Positions 1 to 8,208 of a stretch of 14,224 nt of DNA are shown in pieces. This DNA comes from Chytridium lagenaria (Eukaryota > Chytridiomycota > Chytridiomycetes > Chytridiales > Chytridiaceae). Within the stretch, counting starts at the first letter, position 1; every line of letters begins with the position of its first letter. Where the stretch lies: positions 1-14,224 of the forward strand of contig JAHLKC010000325.1 in NCBI GenBank assembly GCA_025449115.1, written 5' to 3'. A model generated the notes under the pieces. That model ran no database searches and was not told where the DNA came from. It worked only from the letters and a program-made list of their open reading frames with translations. A program made the translations under genes and the position numbers.

Positions 1-343
1 TCCCACATCGATGACTGCTATTTACGATGTGTTCCCCATTGCATCGTTACCTTCATCATCTCCTCTCGTTCTGCTTTGCCCACCCATCCAAGCAATGTGC
101 TTGCGTTCCTCCGCGTCTCGCAATACAGCAAAACTCGGAAGATGATAACAACGGCTCCGATGAAAACAACGACAATGCTAGTGATCAACATACATCCGCC
201 ACGCGGAATCGACACGTGATAGTCGTCCCTCTCGCTCTCCTGACGACGACAATAGGGAGTCCCGCACGCCAGAAGATACAAACGATCCTGACAACACCAG
301 CCCGGTGACCAACCCTCCAACTCCATCTGGGAACAACGATTGA
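1..343 (+). CDS. 3' end of an unrecognised gene with an acidic disordered tail (partial)
   Basis: Reading starts at base 1 in frame 1 and gives a structured-looking segment (beginning SHIDDCYLRCVPHCIVTF, later NVLAFLRVSQYSKTR). It then moves to an Asn/Asp/Ser-rich tail (EDDNNGSDENNDNASDQ, then RPSRSPDDDNRE and TNPPTPSGNND) and stops at TGA 341-343. The frame has to change twice, near 137-138 (GG) and near 213-216 (CAC). Each time a single missing base restores a continuous sequence of the same composition. The 5' part lies outside the window. I do not recognise the family; the tail is typical of a disordered C-terminus. That it is coding is an inference from continuity across the frames and from the AATAAA signals that follow. 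Confidence 0.45.
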
Positions 344-367
344 ATCGTAACCCTTTGTTTCTGTCCC

Positions 368-458
368 TCTCATCTTGTTGAAGCATTCCAATCGCATCGC
401 ATATGTACCCCCCTCCATTACTCTCATCTTGTTGCAGCATTCCAATCGCATCGTATAT
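368..458 (+). repeat. 37-bp direct repeat, two copies
   Basis: Copies at 368-404 and 422-458 share 35 of 37 bases (core CATTCCAATCGCATCG) and start 54 bp apart. They lie just after the stop codon at 343, so they probably sit in a 3' untranslated region. They also create a repeated MLQQDE peptide on the opposite strand, which I regard as a by-product. Confidence 0.8.
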
Positions 459-462
459 AGCA

Positions 463-500
463 AATAAAATATTCGTTGCGTGCTATTCTCCTCGAATAAA
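463..500 (+). promoter_or_regulatory. candidate polyadenylation signals
   Basis: AATAAA occurs at 463-468 and again at 495-500, about 120 and 150 nt after the stop codon at 343. The flanking sequence is AT-rich. They are plausible 3'-end signals for the upstream gene, but no cleavage site can be seen. Confidence 0.35.
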
Positions 501-2166
501 ATTAACAGAAGAAGGAAACCCCCAAGAGGTCATCCGCAGCGCGTGGCGACGCCGCGCTGAACAATATTATCACCAGCAACCTTGCGCTGGAGCTCTCAAC
601 ATTGGCAAATCATCAAAATGTACTCTAGTGAAGATTTCCTACCGTTCAGGTTACCATCCACCAACTGGTAATCCCCAACTTTAATATTCATATATAATAA
701 TTCATAGATAACACTGGACACGTCTATCCAGTCAAATTACAGGAATGGTTGGAGGTGCAACTCCATACACCAGCACACAACCTACAAAAACGTGGCCAGA
801 ATCAGAAGACCTCACAAACGAAACCTTAAGCCTCATTCCCTTACACAGATCTGTGCACATGTCATACAATGACCCCAAAGCAAAGGGCACTGACTATCGG
901 TGACTGACAACTATTTTGCTTAGTACCAACGGATGCCTTTACTATCTACTGTGGTCAAGGTCAAACAATGTAACTACGCTGGCTACGGCAAAAAAGTAGC
1001 GACTGTCTTTCAATAAAGTTTATATGATTTTGTCAAGGGAAGAGACTTAAAAAATCATTTATCCTAATTGATGACAACATTCCGCCAGCTGTGCTTGAGG
1101 TCAAGTCTTCCGTAGACATGGTTTCAGAAATCCACCGAATACAAACCATTGCCGATCAAACAAAGACGGAAATCTGGAATCAATTCCCCACTTCCATTCA
1201 TAATTCTATAGCAAAAGTGTAGAATGAGTAAATGTATATTGAAGCCTATTGCAATAGAAAGTCACCTACGTAATTTAGCATAATTACCACGCAATAACAT
1301 ACTCATTAATGTATCACAAAAAGCACGTGTTTGCCCAAACAAAAAAGATAAAATCACTTCACAAGATATATACACCGCGGTAGGATTATAAAAGTAAAAA
1401 AACACTACCATGTCTTTTATCATTGCAGAGTACGGGTACCCACAAGAACACAAAACATCCCCGATACAGTCGTCAGCACCATCCCCTGAAAATGTCCAAC
1501 AGTTAAATACCATCCATGATATTGAACTAATAACTAGCCGTGTTTTAACATTAATGAACTTGAAAGGAACAAGCATCATCTCCAAAATCAGCCAAATTTC
1601 AGAAACATGGCAACTTTAGTCAATCTCGCCTGTCCGTTCACCACACACCAATTCGATACTTTACCGTAAGCGTTGTCACTGACCAGAGCAGCATTCAAGA
1701 ATCTGTTCAAACCGGTGCCATATCTCAGCACCTCATATCTCTGAAGTTATTCACTCATACAGAAATGGGACGTCTTTTCTCTCACCTCGGCACTCTCTTG
1801 GATAACCCCACATTTAGAATGACAAACGGATGAATCCAATTCACATTGCTTGACAAAGGTCAGTCTCCGTCAACCACACCCTAACATACTCTTTAGCCCT
1901 AGTCTATGACTGCGAGAAAGCCTTAACTTCGCCCACATTTAGGACTACCCACCATTCACCGAGGAAGTGGGCGTCGGATCAGTGGTTGTTGTGGTTTTTG
2001 AACTCCGAGCTCACGAAGCTCCACAGGACCAAACACAGCTTCCGTGGACTCGAAATTCATTGCTGTCCTCGACTCCACATCCGCACTTCAGCAAGTCTTA
2101 CAAGACCTCCTGACGTTACCACTTCCCTGCTCAAGCACAGCTGTATGCCCGCAAATTGCTGAATAG
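500..2166 (+). pseudogene. spliced, multiply frameshifted coding region of unknown function
   Basis: Several stretches read like real protein on the plus strand but lie in different frames. They include AALNNIITSNLALELSTLA (about 558-615), NTGHVYPVKLQEWLEVQLH (708-764), SVDMVSEIHRIQTIADQTK (about 1111-1170), SIQESVQTGAISQHLISLK (about 1690-1746), FTEEVGVGSVVVVVFELRA (about 1954-2010) and AVLDSTSALQQVLQDLL (about 2059-2110), ending at TAG 2164-2166. Introns look likely at 668-707 (GTAATC...TTCATAG) and 1859-1896 (GTCAGT, branch CCTAAC, CTTTAG). A good acceptor (TTATCATTGCAG) ends at 1428, after an AT-rich stretch with many stops. An in-frame TGA lies at 1831-1833. Frame changes include GG at 1566-1567. 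I do not recognise the family. It could be a decayed gene, or a live gene with sequence errors and unmapped introns; it may also be two genes. Confidence 0.4.
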
Positions 2167-2281
2167 ACAAAGTCATTGCTGTATGCTATTGAATATAAAC
2201 CATGAATGCACCTGCAAACGTTCATTTATATTACGGGAATATTATTATGGCGAGCAAAGGCGGCGTCCAGTATATTCTTGT

Positions 2282-2304
2282 CAGCGTTGAAAGCGTCAAC
2301 GCTG
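2282..2304. repeat. perfect 9-bp inverted repeat (hairpin)
   Basis: CAGCGTTGA and TCAACGCTG are separated by AAGCG. It lies between the broken gene ending at 2166 and the tRNA cluster. No T run follows, so it is not an obvious Pol III terminator. Its function is unknown. Confidence 0.7.
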
Positions 2305-2373
2305 CGCGACCCCCTTGTGGAGTCATAGACCGCCTTAATGTCCAAGAAACATAGCCAGTAACCGACCTAAGGT

Positions 2374-2410
2374 AACGTGGTGCCTTAGACCGCTCGGCCA
2401 AAGGACGCGA
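2374..2410 (-). pseudogene. 5' fragment of a tRNA-Leu, inverted
   Basis: On the minus strand, 2400-2374 matches the D arm and the start of the anticodon stem of the nearby tRNA-Leu(CAG) at 26 of 27 bases (TGGCCGAGCGGTCTAAGGC, then A instead of G, then CCACGTT). After that the match breaks: there is no proper anticodon loop, no T arm (GTTCAA) and no pairing acceptor stem. It is therefore a tRNA-Leu-derived fragment rather than a second gene. It lies head-to-head with the intact copy across a roughly 70-nt AT-rich spacer. Confidence 0.75.
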
Positions 2411-2467
2411 AGTAAAAAGTACTTAGTATATAATGTACTACAAATTGAAAAATTATATAAAACAGTC

Positions 2468-2508
2468 GGCCAGATGGCCGAGCGGTCTAAGGCGCCACGT
2501 TCAGGTCG

Positions 2509-2539
<31 letters not shown>

Positions 2540-2547
2540 TCTGGTCA
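2468..2547 (+). tRNA. tRNA-Leu(CAG)
   Basis: The acceptor stem GGCCAGA pairs with TCTGGTC (one G-T), with discriminator A. The D arm contains GCCGAGCGGTCTAAGGC. The anticodon stem CCACG/CGTGG encloses the loop TTCAGGT, giving anticodon CAG, which reads CUG as leucine. A long variable arm (TCCGAAAGGG) follows, as expected for class II tRNA-Leu, then the T arm GTGGG-TTCAAAT-CCCAC. There is no intron. A TATA-like stretch (TTATATAAAA, 2451-2460) lies just upstream. There is no T4 run before the next tRNA. Confidence 0.96.
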
Positions 2548-2557
2548 CTTCATCTTC

Positions 2558-2629
2558 TCCGAAATAGTCTAGTGGTTATGATCCCGCTCTCTCACAGCGG
2601 TGGCCGGGGTTCAATTCCCCGTTTCGGAA
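2558..2629 (+). tRNA. tRNA-Glu(CTC)
   Basis: The acceptor stem TCCGAAA/TTTCGGA is perfect, with discriminator A. The D arm region is TAGTCTAGTGGTTATGA. The anticodon stem CCGCT/AGCGG encloses the loop CTCTCAC, giving anticodon CTC for GAG codons. The T arm is CGGGG-TTCAATT-CCCCG. It is intronless, starts 10 nt after tRNA-Leu, and no Pol III stop lies between them, so the two are probably cotranscribed. Confidence 0.96.
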
Positions 2630-2636
2630 ATTGTTA

Positions 2637-2725
2637 TCTCGGATAGTGTAGTGGTTATCACGTATCCTTCACATGCTCACAAGCTGAGATCGGATAAGGC
2701 CCGGGTTCAATCCCCGGTCTGAGAA
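2637..2725 (+). tRNA. tRNA-Val(CAC) with a 17-nt intron
   Basis: The acceptor stem is TCTCGGA/TCTGAGA with one G-T pair. The D arm is GTG...CAC around TAGTGGTTAT. The anticodon stem TATCC/GGATA brackets TTCACA plus extra sequence plus C. Removing 2674-2690 (TGCTCACAAGCTGAGAT) leaves the 7-nt loop TTCACAC, with anticodon CAC at 2670-2672. The intron sits one base 3' of the anticodon, the canonical eukaryotic position. The T arm is CCGGG-TTCAATC-CCCGG. It starts 7 nt after tRNA-Glu. Confidence 0.93.
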
Positions 2726-2730
2726 TGACG

Positions 2731-2738
2731 TTTTTTTT
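2731..2738 (+). terminator. Pol III T8 terminator of the tRNA cluster
   Basis: Eight consecutive T residues begin 6 nt after the discriminator base of tRNA-Val. This is the first run of four or more T on the plus strand after the start of tRNA-Leu, so it probably ends one transcript carrying all three tRNAs. Confidence 0.85.
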
Positions 2739-2923
2739 CTTCCAACCTTCGAGTTAAGTCCTTTCGTCCAAAAATAATAGGGGAGGGACTCCTGCATGCT
2801 CTTTCATTACTGTAATTAGCATAGGTTAGCAATACCATAAGAATCTTATTCAGACCTTTTACTTTCTGGTGCTGTGTATGGGAGTTGAACGAGGAACAAC
2901 GCAGATTACTACCTTCTTGTCAA

Positions 2924-3082
2924 ATGACGCGGTATTATGAGAGCGAGCCTCCAAACCAATATAAGGCACAAGTCCTTCAAAGGCCTGGCCGGAGAATCCC
3001 GTTTGTTTTTTTTTTTGCTATATTATTGATGACAACATATGTGATAGTGGCACATAAGAAGGCGCCTATGTATAGACGCTAA
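2924..3082 (+). CDS. possible 52-residue single-pass membrane protein
   Basis: ATG at 2924 opens a frame ending at TAA 3080-3082. The product has a charged N-terminus with Arg/Gln (MTRYYESEPPNQYKAQ...), then RPGRR, a hydrophobic stretch IPFVFFFAILLMTTYVIV of membrane-spanning length, and a short basic end (AHKKAPMYRR). This layout suits a small tail-anchored or mitochondrial inner-membrane protein. The hydrophobic part partly comes from a T-rich run near 3003-3016, so chance is possible. The frame is open upstream to at least 2885 without another ATG. I recognise no family. Confidence 0.3.
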   Translation: MTRYYESEPPNQYKAQVLQRPGRRIPFVFFFAILLMTTYVIVAHKKAPMYRR

Positions 3083-4140
3083 ATTATGACAACATAAGCT
3101 TGAGATGGTCTTTGCCTAACACTTTGATTTAGAGTTAGTGGTTTCCACAAAAAGCTCTGAAACAAAAAACAAACATTGCAGTTGGCGCATACAGCTTTTA
3201 AGGCGTGGGATTTTGTATTGTTGGAATGTTGCCCCAACGAGACGCGGAAGCTATGAAGAGGGGAGAGTGTGACTTTGTAAAAGTTTCGAATTGGAACGTC
3301 GAGATTAAATGGGAGTGGATAGATTTGAAATAAGGGCTGAATGATGGAGTTTTATACGTCTGGATGGTTTTTTATGGTGATGGAGATGAAATCTTATAAT
3401 ATATGAAGGAATTAGCTTGTTATGGTGGTGACGCTTACTGATAATGCCAAAGTTTACGTTAACTTTTCCGATGGATAACGACTGGTACGTGTATTCTATG
3501 CCCAATTATACAATCATTGGAATCCGCTGACTTAACGAAAAGCCCTATGGAACGAAAAGGTTGTTGACGGATAAAAGTCCGTTAATAACATCACCACAAA
3601 AAGACCCATTGAACATACACATTCCAACAATCTCTACCCTCTATTCCCATAACACCATTTACAAAATAAGAAAACAGACGAGAGGCAAAATATGAAAGTG
3701 GGTGAGGTTTAGCATTGGGGGGGAAGGATTAAATAATGCATACATGCATTATGGTGGACGATGTCATTCATAAGGGTATATAGATGAAAATTGAGATGTT
3801 TCCGGAGGAAGTGAGAGGGCGAGATATTTAAAGAGTTAAGAGGAAGGCGGGATCGAGGAGATGTATGTGAGGAGGAGGTTTGAAGGATGACTATAAAACA
3901 GGTGAGAGAGGGGGAGAAAGGGAAGACGTTGACGGAAAGCAGATAAAGAAGTCATGGTTAAACAACACTCCGACGCTCTATCCAGTCTTCCCCAAACACT
4001 CAAGAACGAAGCGCAAGTTGCCTCAAGCAACTTTTCAGTAAAGCTTTACGTAAATCCAAACAACATCCTCATTCTCCCCTTTGAATCCTTTTCTCACTCC
4101 CTCGACCCCAAAAAAATAATTATGACCGTTCCGAAAATCT
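3083..4140. other. intergenic stretch, no supported gene
   Basis: Short frames occur on both strands, but none has protein-like composition or splice signals. It contains a near-perfect palindrome at 3733-3752 and, towards 4140, presumably the 3' untranslated region of the minus-strand gene ending at 4141. The same applies to 2740-2923. Confidence 0.6.
3733..3752. repeat. 9-bp inverted repeat with 2-nt spacer
   Basis: ATAATGCAT and ATGCATTAT flank AC. It lies about 390 bp beyond the 3' end of the minus-strand gene at 4141. No function can be assigned. Confidence 0.6.
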
Positions 4141-5502
4141 TTACGTTTTCCTATCACCCTCCCTCCCAGTCCTCTCCCTCCTCAACTCCTCCTCCAGCTC
4201 TCCAATACGTTCTCTTGCCTCTCTCAACAACCTTCTCAACATCTCGTTCTCGCTAGCAGCTCCAGGACTCAACTGCACCGCCGAATCCACCATCGGAAAC
4301 CCTGCAGACCAAGGCGGATGAGTGGGAGACCGCGACAAAGAGTTTTGCTGTGTCAAGAACGATGGTGTGAGCGACGATGTTGTGGTGATGGTATTGGGAA
4401 AGGGTAACAATCGAGAAACGTGGAATTCAGAGTAACCCCCGAGATTTGTGGATCTTGTAGGGTAGCCCATCATTTGGACTTGAGAAGCGCTGACGGATTT
4501 TGTGAGATCTTCTTGGGAGTAGCGACGACGGGTTGTATCGGACCCGTTGCTGTTTTGTGATGTGGAACGTTTGCGTTTAGACCCGGTATCATCAGCGGGA
4601 GTTACAGCATCTATTAAGGACGATGTAGATGGGACAACAGTGTCCACCTGCGCCTCTGCCCAAGGTGTACCCTCGGACTCCCCCTCTGAACCACTCTCCT
4701 TTTCCGAGACAACTTGATCGACGGGGGAAGCTTGGAAATCTTCACCCAAGGGTAGGGATGTGCGATGGGTGCTGGGACGTTGAGGGAGATGACCTTGAAG
4801 ATTTGTGCGGATCATGGCACCGACGAGACCGCCGCTGTCCATTTCAGCGAGGGCGGGGTAGGTTGAACGGACATTGAGGAGGACGAGACGATGGACATGG
4901 AGGATGTTGAGAGAGAACGAGCAGAGGAAGATGTGGAAGATGTCGTCGCCATGCCAGCACCACTATGATCCGTTCCGTCATCCCTTAGATGTTGTGGCAA
5001 AACAATCCTGCCTTCAACCGCTAAATGCCCACACCTCCTCATCCCCTTCAACACGGCATCATCCATCTCATCTTTTGTACCCTTCTCCAACATATCAAGT
5101 GTTTCATTCGCCATCTGGACAAGAAACTCAAGTACAGCTCCAGGTCCCGGTCTTCGTCGTTGCGCCTGTTCTTCAGGTGGCAACAATGCCTTTCCAAGAA
5201 CCCACACTAAAGCGTCCCCAGCGTTATCCCCTTCGAAAGACAAGAAGCCTGGTTTGCGTTTTCCGCCAATGGGACGTGGCGCATTGACTATAAAGACTTT
5301 GGAGAGGAAAGCGTAGATCATGCGGTCTGGATGGACGCGGGTGGTGGAGAGAGCGGTGGTCATGACTTGTAGGGTGTGGTCTTTGAGAATGGGATATGTC
5401 CAGGGTTTTTGGTGGGCATGAGGGGTGGGCGAGGATGCGACGACGGGTTGGGTCATAAGTAATGGTACGAGCAGGGCCGGCGTTTTTCGTTGAAGAAAAC
5501 AT
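4141..5502 (-). CDS. unrecognised protein with Ser-rich linker and C-terminal coiled coil
   Basis: Two long minus-strand frames, 5456-4812 and 4842-4141, form one protein if a single C is missing in the run at 4855-4858. The sequence then runs from SVQPTP directly into ALAEMDSGGLVGAMIRTNL. The N-terminal part has an ordered look (MTTALSTTRVHPDRMIYAFL; GDNAGDALVWVLGKAL; LEFLVQMANETLDMLEKGTK). It is followed by a Ser/Thr-rich linker, acidic and low-complexity stretches, a basic KRKRS motif that could be a nuclear signal, and a final 30-residue heptad-like helix (ENEMLRRLLREARERIGELE) ending near TAG/TGA at 4141. The start is uncertain. ATG 5456 opens the main frame, but ATG 5502 (MFSSTKNAGPARTITYDPTR) joins it after one further indel near 5420 and looks more natural. 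No family recognised; a nuclear or scaffold role is only inference. Confidence 0.65.
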
Positions 5503-5551
5503 TTTGGAAAAGGAAACGAGAGCGCGACGAGTCTGGTGCTTGAATGAGTGC

Positions 5552-5568
5552 TTTTTTTTTTTTTTTTT
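5552..5568 (+). repeat. T17 homopolymer
   Basis: Seventeen T residues lie about 50 bp upstream of the likely start of the minus-strand gene, where they read as a poly(dA) tract. Poly(dA:dT) tracts in fungal promoters exclude nucleosomes (established knowledge), so a promoter role is plausible. Confidence 0.6.
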
Positions 5569-6267
5569 GGCGTTGGTGGTATCGGATCAAGGGGGAAGGT
5601 ATTCGCTTGTTTTCTATAAAGGCGGGGTCGGGGATGGTTAGATGTTTCGAAGGAAGAAAAGGGATGTCAAAAAGGGGATTTGAGCATGTAAGTTTTCATG
5701 CGGGGGGATCCGGTATTGTATTTAAGTGGTGGTCTGACCGCCGTATCCCTGCAAGCTACGTACTGTTACTATGTCCCCGCTATTGTAGATTTACACGGGG
5801 GTCCCGCCTTCTGATCCGCCCGACGTTCTTCTCTCGTTATTTCCTTCCGCCTGCGGAAAGATATGCTGAACGGGATTTACACCCAGCTCCTGTTATTTGA
5901 GTTTCCAAGAGCAGGAATTCAAACTTTGAGGAAAGGCTTTTTTGGAAATCAATCACTGGAGCAAAGTTCTTAGCAAGGATGAGGGAGGGTCGGAATAAAG
6001 GAGTGTCTGCGAAGGCGGGTCTGGATGGATGGGTGGTCGGTTGAAGTTGAGGGATCGACGGCCGGTGCAAGCAGAATGTGAAGGGATGGATGGAGATGGA
6101 GTTGGAATGTGCTGTGCAGTGAGACTAAAAAAAAAAGGCAGAGTGATGGGAGAGAAGAGACTCTCTGGTTGGAAGGATGTGCCGTTGGGAGGTGACTCTT
6201 TTGAGATTCAAGAGCGTCGTCAGTTGTTTAGACGGGCGGAGTTGTTTTCCATTTATAGAGGAACAGC

Positions 6268-6281
6268 CGGTAAATTTACCG
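6268..6281. promoter_or_regulatory. perfect palindrome CGG-N8-CCG
   Basis: CGGTAAATTTACCG is a 14-bp perfect palindrome, with everted CGG and CCG triplets 8 bp apart. Fungal Zn2Cys6 binuclear-cluster regulators bind CGG/CCG pairs with factor-specific spacing (established knowledge). The site is about 770 bp upstream of the minus-strand gene start. Binding is inferred, and a chance palindrome remains possible. Confidence 0.35.
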
Positions 6282-6347
6282 TGTTTTGTGGATCCGAGAG
6301 AATTTATCCAAAAGAATAATTTTGCATTTGTTCTGGCCCTGTGTGCT

Positions 6348-6363
6348 CTATCTATCTATCTAT
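6348..6363 (+). repeat. (CTAT)4 microsatellite
   Basis: Four exact CTAT units, immediately followed by the G-rich tract. Confidence 0.8.
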
Positions 6364-6403
6364 GGGGACTATTAAGGGGACTATGGGGGTTCAGGGGAGG
6401 GGG
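6364..6403 (+). other. G-quadruplex-forming candidate
   Basis: Five G runs occur in 40 nt: 6364-6367, 6376-6379, 6385-6389, 6394-6397 and 6399-6403. The last four have loops of 5, 4 and 1 nt and could stack four tetrads. The motif lies on the plus strand, in the region upstream of both flanking genes. Confidence 0.6.
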
Positions 6404-6410
6404 AGCTTTT

Positions 6411-6432
6411 GAAGGAAGGAAGGAAGGAAGGA
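6411..6432 (+). repeat. (GAAG)5 purine microsatellite
   Basis: Five GAAG units, continuing into a longer purine-rich stretch (GAGAGAGGAGAGGG), just 3' of the G-run tract. Confidence 0.8.
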
Positions 6433-6509
6433 GAGAGGAGAGGGTGTAGGAGAACTAGAGAGGGAACGAGTGGGAGTGAGGGTGAGATTGTTTGTGTAGA
6501 GTGTGGGGT

Positions 6510-6534
6510 GGAGTGGAGTGGAGTGGAGTGGAGT
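6510..6534 (+). repeat. (GGAGT)5 tandem repeat
   Basis: Five exact GGAGT units. With the G-run tract and the GAAG repeat it forms a roughly 170-nt strand-asymmetric purine-rich block. Confidence 0.8.
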
Positions 6535-6667
6535 TGACGGAGGGAGATCTCTGATGTGATATGTGATGTACGATGCGATGCTAGGGAGGAACTAGGTCTT
6601 TTTGCAAAAAAACAACTTTTGATATGGAGGGTTTATTCGGGATGATCAAACTTCTTCTGCTTTCTCA

Positions 6668-6701
6668 CACTCAACTCACTCAACTAGTCAACTCAACTCA
6701 C
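6668..6701 (+). repeat. CAACT/CTCAA short repeats
   Basis: ACTCAACTCACTCAACTAGT is followed by CAACTCAACTCAC, an imperfect array of CTCAA/CAACT units around a central ACTAGT. Confidence 0.6.
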
Positions 6702-7662
6702 AAGGTGTATACATTCCATGCCGTAGAAATGATCTGACTGACCATGGCATAATGGTATCCCATCCTCTACTTTTACTAACTAACTACCGTTGTTCCGCAT
6801 CATTTTCCTTTCGATTATTTTCCTTTTCTTCATGTTTTCTTTCGCACTTTGTAACTAAACAGGAGATAGTAGATGTGATATGATGGAGAAGAGAGAGGGG
6901 AAGAGGGTCTCCACCTTTAGTCTTGGTGGTTTAATAGGGTATTATATAATTATTTGAGAGATTACGGGGATGGAATGAGCGGGAGGGCATTATATCGAAT
7001 GGAATGAAAGGATGCGGGATGGCAAACAAGGGAAAAAATGCTATTTTATTCTACATACAGACATACATACACTAATGCACTACACTATTTTTTTTTTCCT
7101 TTTATCAGTTCAACTCACTTTTTTCTTAACTCTCTTCACTATTATCTCGATGCAATAGAGAGATAGGGGAATTAATGTTTGCGTAAAAGTTATAGGATGA
7201 TGATGGGATGGGATGTTGTTGAGATGTGTTGACGGCAAGTAGTGAGAGACTGTCTCCCTTGAAGGATCGTAAAACAAAGTGAGCAGAGTTGAGTTGAGTG
7301 GGAGAAAGAAAATAAAAAAGTATAAACAGATCGCCCTTCTTTTTTTTCCTTTGGTCCTGTATAGACTAGGCGAGAAAGAGCTTATCGACATTCGACTTTT
7401 CCAGGCAGAATTGACGCTTTCAAAAGGCGATGACTCTTACCCATCAACAAAAGTGACTCATTTATTTGGATTTAACAGCATTTATCATTGGGTGTGAATA
7501 GTTTCCATGCATTTTGACCCTCAATTCAAGGCTGTTTGTGCTACACACACGCAAGACTTTCCTCAGCCTTTGTTACACGAATCTCATTTGATCTCGATCC
7601 CTTTTTTGTTTGCTTTTACGACTCGTTCTGACTCACATTTTATAATTAAAATAAAAATATAA

Positions 7663-7683
7663 AATAATAATAATAATAATAAT
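7663..7683 (+). repeat. (AAT)7 microsatellite
   Basis: Seven AAT units within an AT-rich block (7640-7690), about 530 bp upstream of the phosphatase start. Confidence 0.8.
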
Positions 7684-7768
7684 ATAGTAAATGTAACTGT
7701 TATCCGCATTTTTAAAGGTCGAAACAGCAGGAGATGACTGTCTACTCTATGGCTCACCTTTCAGACAC

Positions 7769-7809
7769 GTCGTCGACTGTAAAGCATTAAAATGCAAGTC
7801 ATCGACGAC
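7769..7809. repeat. interrupted inverted repeat
   Basis: GTCGTCGA (7769-7776) pairs with TCGACGAC (7802-7809), and inside it GCATT (7784-7788) pairs with AATGC (7791-7795). It could fold as a two-step hairpin. It lies about 400 bp upstream of the phosphatase start; function unknown. Confidence 0.5.
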
Positions 7810-8208
7810 ATCCTCTGTTCGCGTCATCGAATATTATATATCCGCCTATGAGCAATGTATACGTCTCTGAGGCACATTTTAGTGGCGCACACCCTTTTTA
7901 AAAGTATGAAAAAGATGAGAGCACTGGGCTGATGCTGAAAAGCCTTTATATGTATCCAGAGAAAACTGAAACCCTTTGCCCATCAGTTGTTCCATCTTAA
8001 CTTTCTCGGCGCGAGTCAATTAAATAATTGATCGTCGATTTTGGTTCACCACCAAACACAAGTCACAAAAGTTTGGCCAAGTGTTGGGGTGGCATAGCAA
8101 CCAAAAATGATGAACTTTCGATAAGGCAGGTGGATGAGTAGGAGAGTAGGGGTTTAATCTAAAAGCGTCCCCCACCTTGAGCTTATTTCTTTCTAATTTA
8201 GCCCATAC

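Larger units (their letters stand above)
5503..8208. other. 2.7-kb gene-free region between divergent genes
   Basis: No frame here shows convincing protein composition, splice sites joining frames, or family motifs. It is the upstream region of the minus-strand gene ending at 5502 and of the plus-strand phosphatase at 8209, so it probably holds both promoters and 5' untranslated regions. It contains a T17 run (5552-5568), several short tandem repeats, a G-rich tract and palindromes, listed separately. A polypyrimidine tract with branch-like TTTCTAATTTAG ends at 8201, which might be an intron acceptor in the 5' region of the phosphatase gene. Confidence 0.6.

Noticed and set aside
1831..1833. 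TGA as a recoded Trp or selenocysteine codon
   Set aside because: The surrounding gene already has several frame breaks, and no other gene here uses internal TGA. A local error or decay is simpler.
2374..2466. Second full tRNA-Leu gene on the minus strand
   Set aside because: No T arm, no anticodon loop and no matching acceptor stem follow the D-arm match.
2335..2532. 65-aa minus-strand frame
   Set aside because: It covers the tRNA-Leu gene and its inverted fragment, so it is RNA-gene sequence.
3954..4256. 100-aa plus-strand frame
   Set aside because: It overlaps the 3' end of the minus-strand coiled-coil gene in antisense and has no supporting motif.
4812..4842. Two overlapping minus-strand frames joined by ATGA, like coupled bacterial genes
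   Set aside because: The window is eukaryotic, and a single missing C at 4855-4858 joins the frames smoothly. The overlap is better explained as a sequence error or a frameshift in one gene.
5544..5900. 118-aa plus-strand frame beginning with a Phe run
   Set aside because: The start comes from the T17 homopolymer and the rest has no protein-like pattern.
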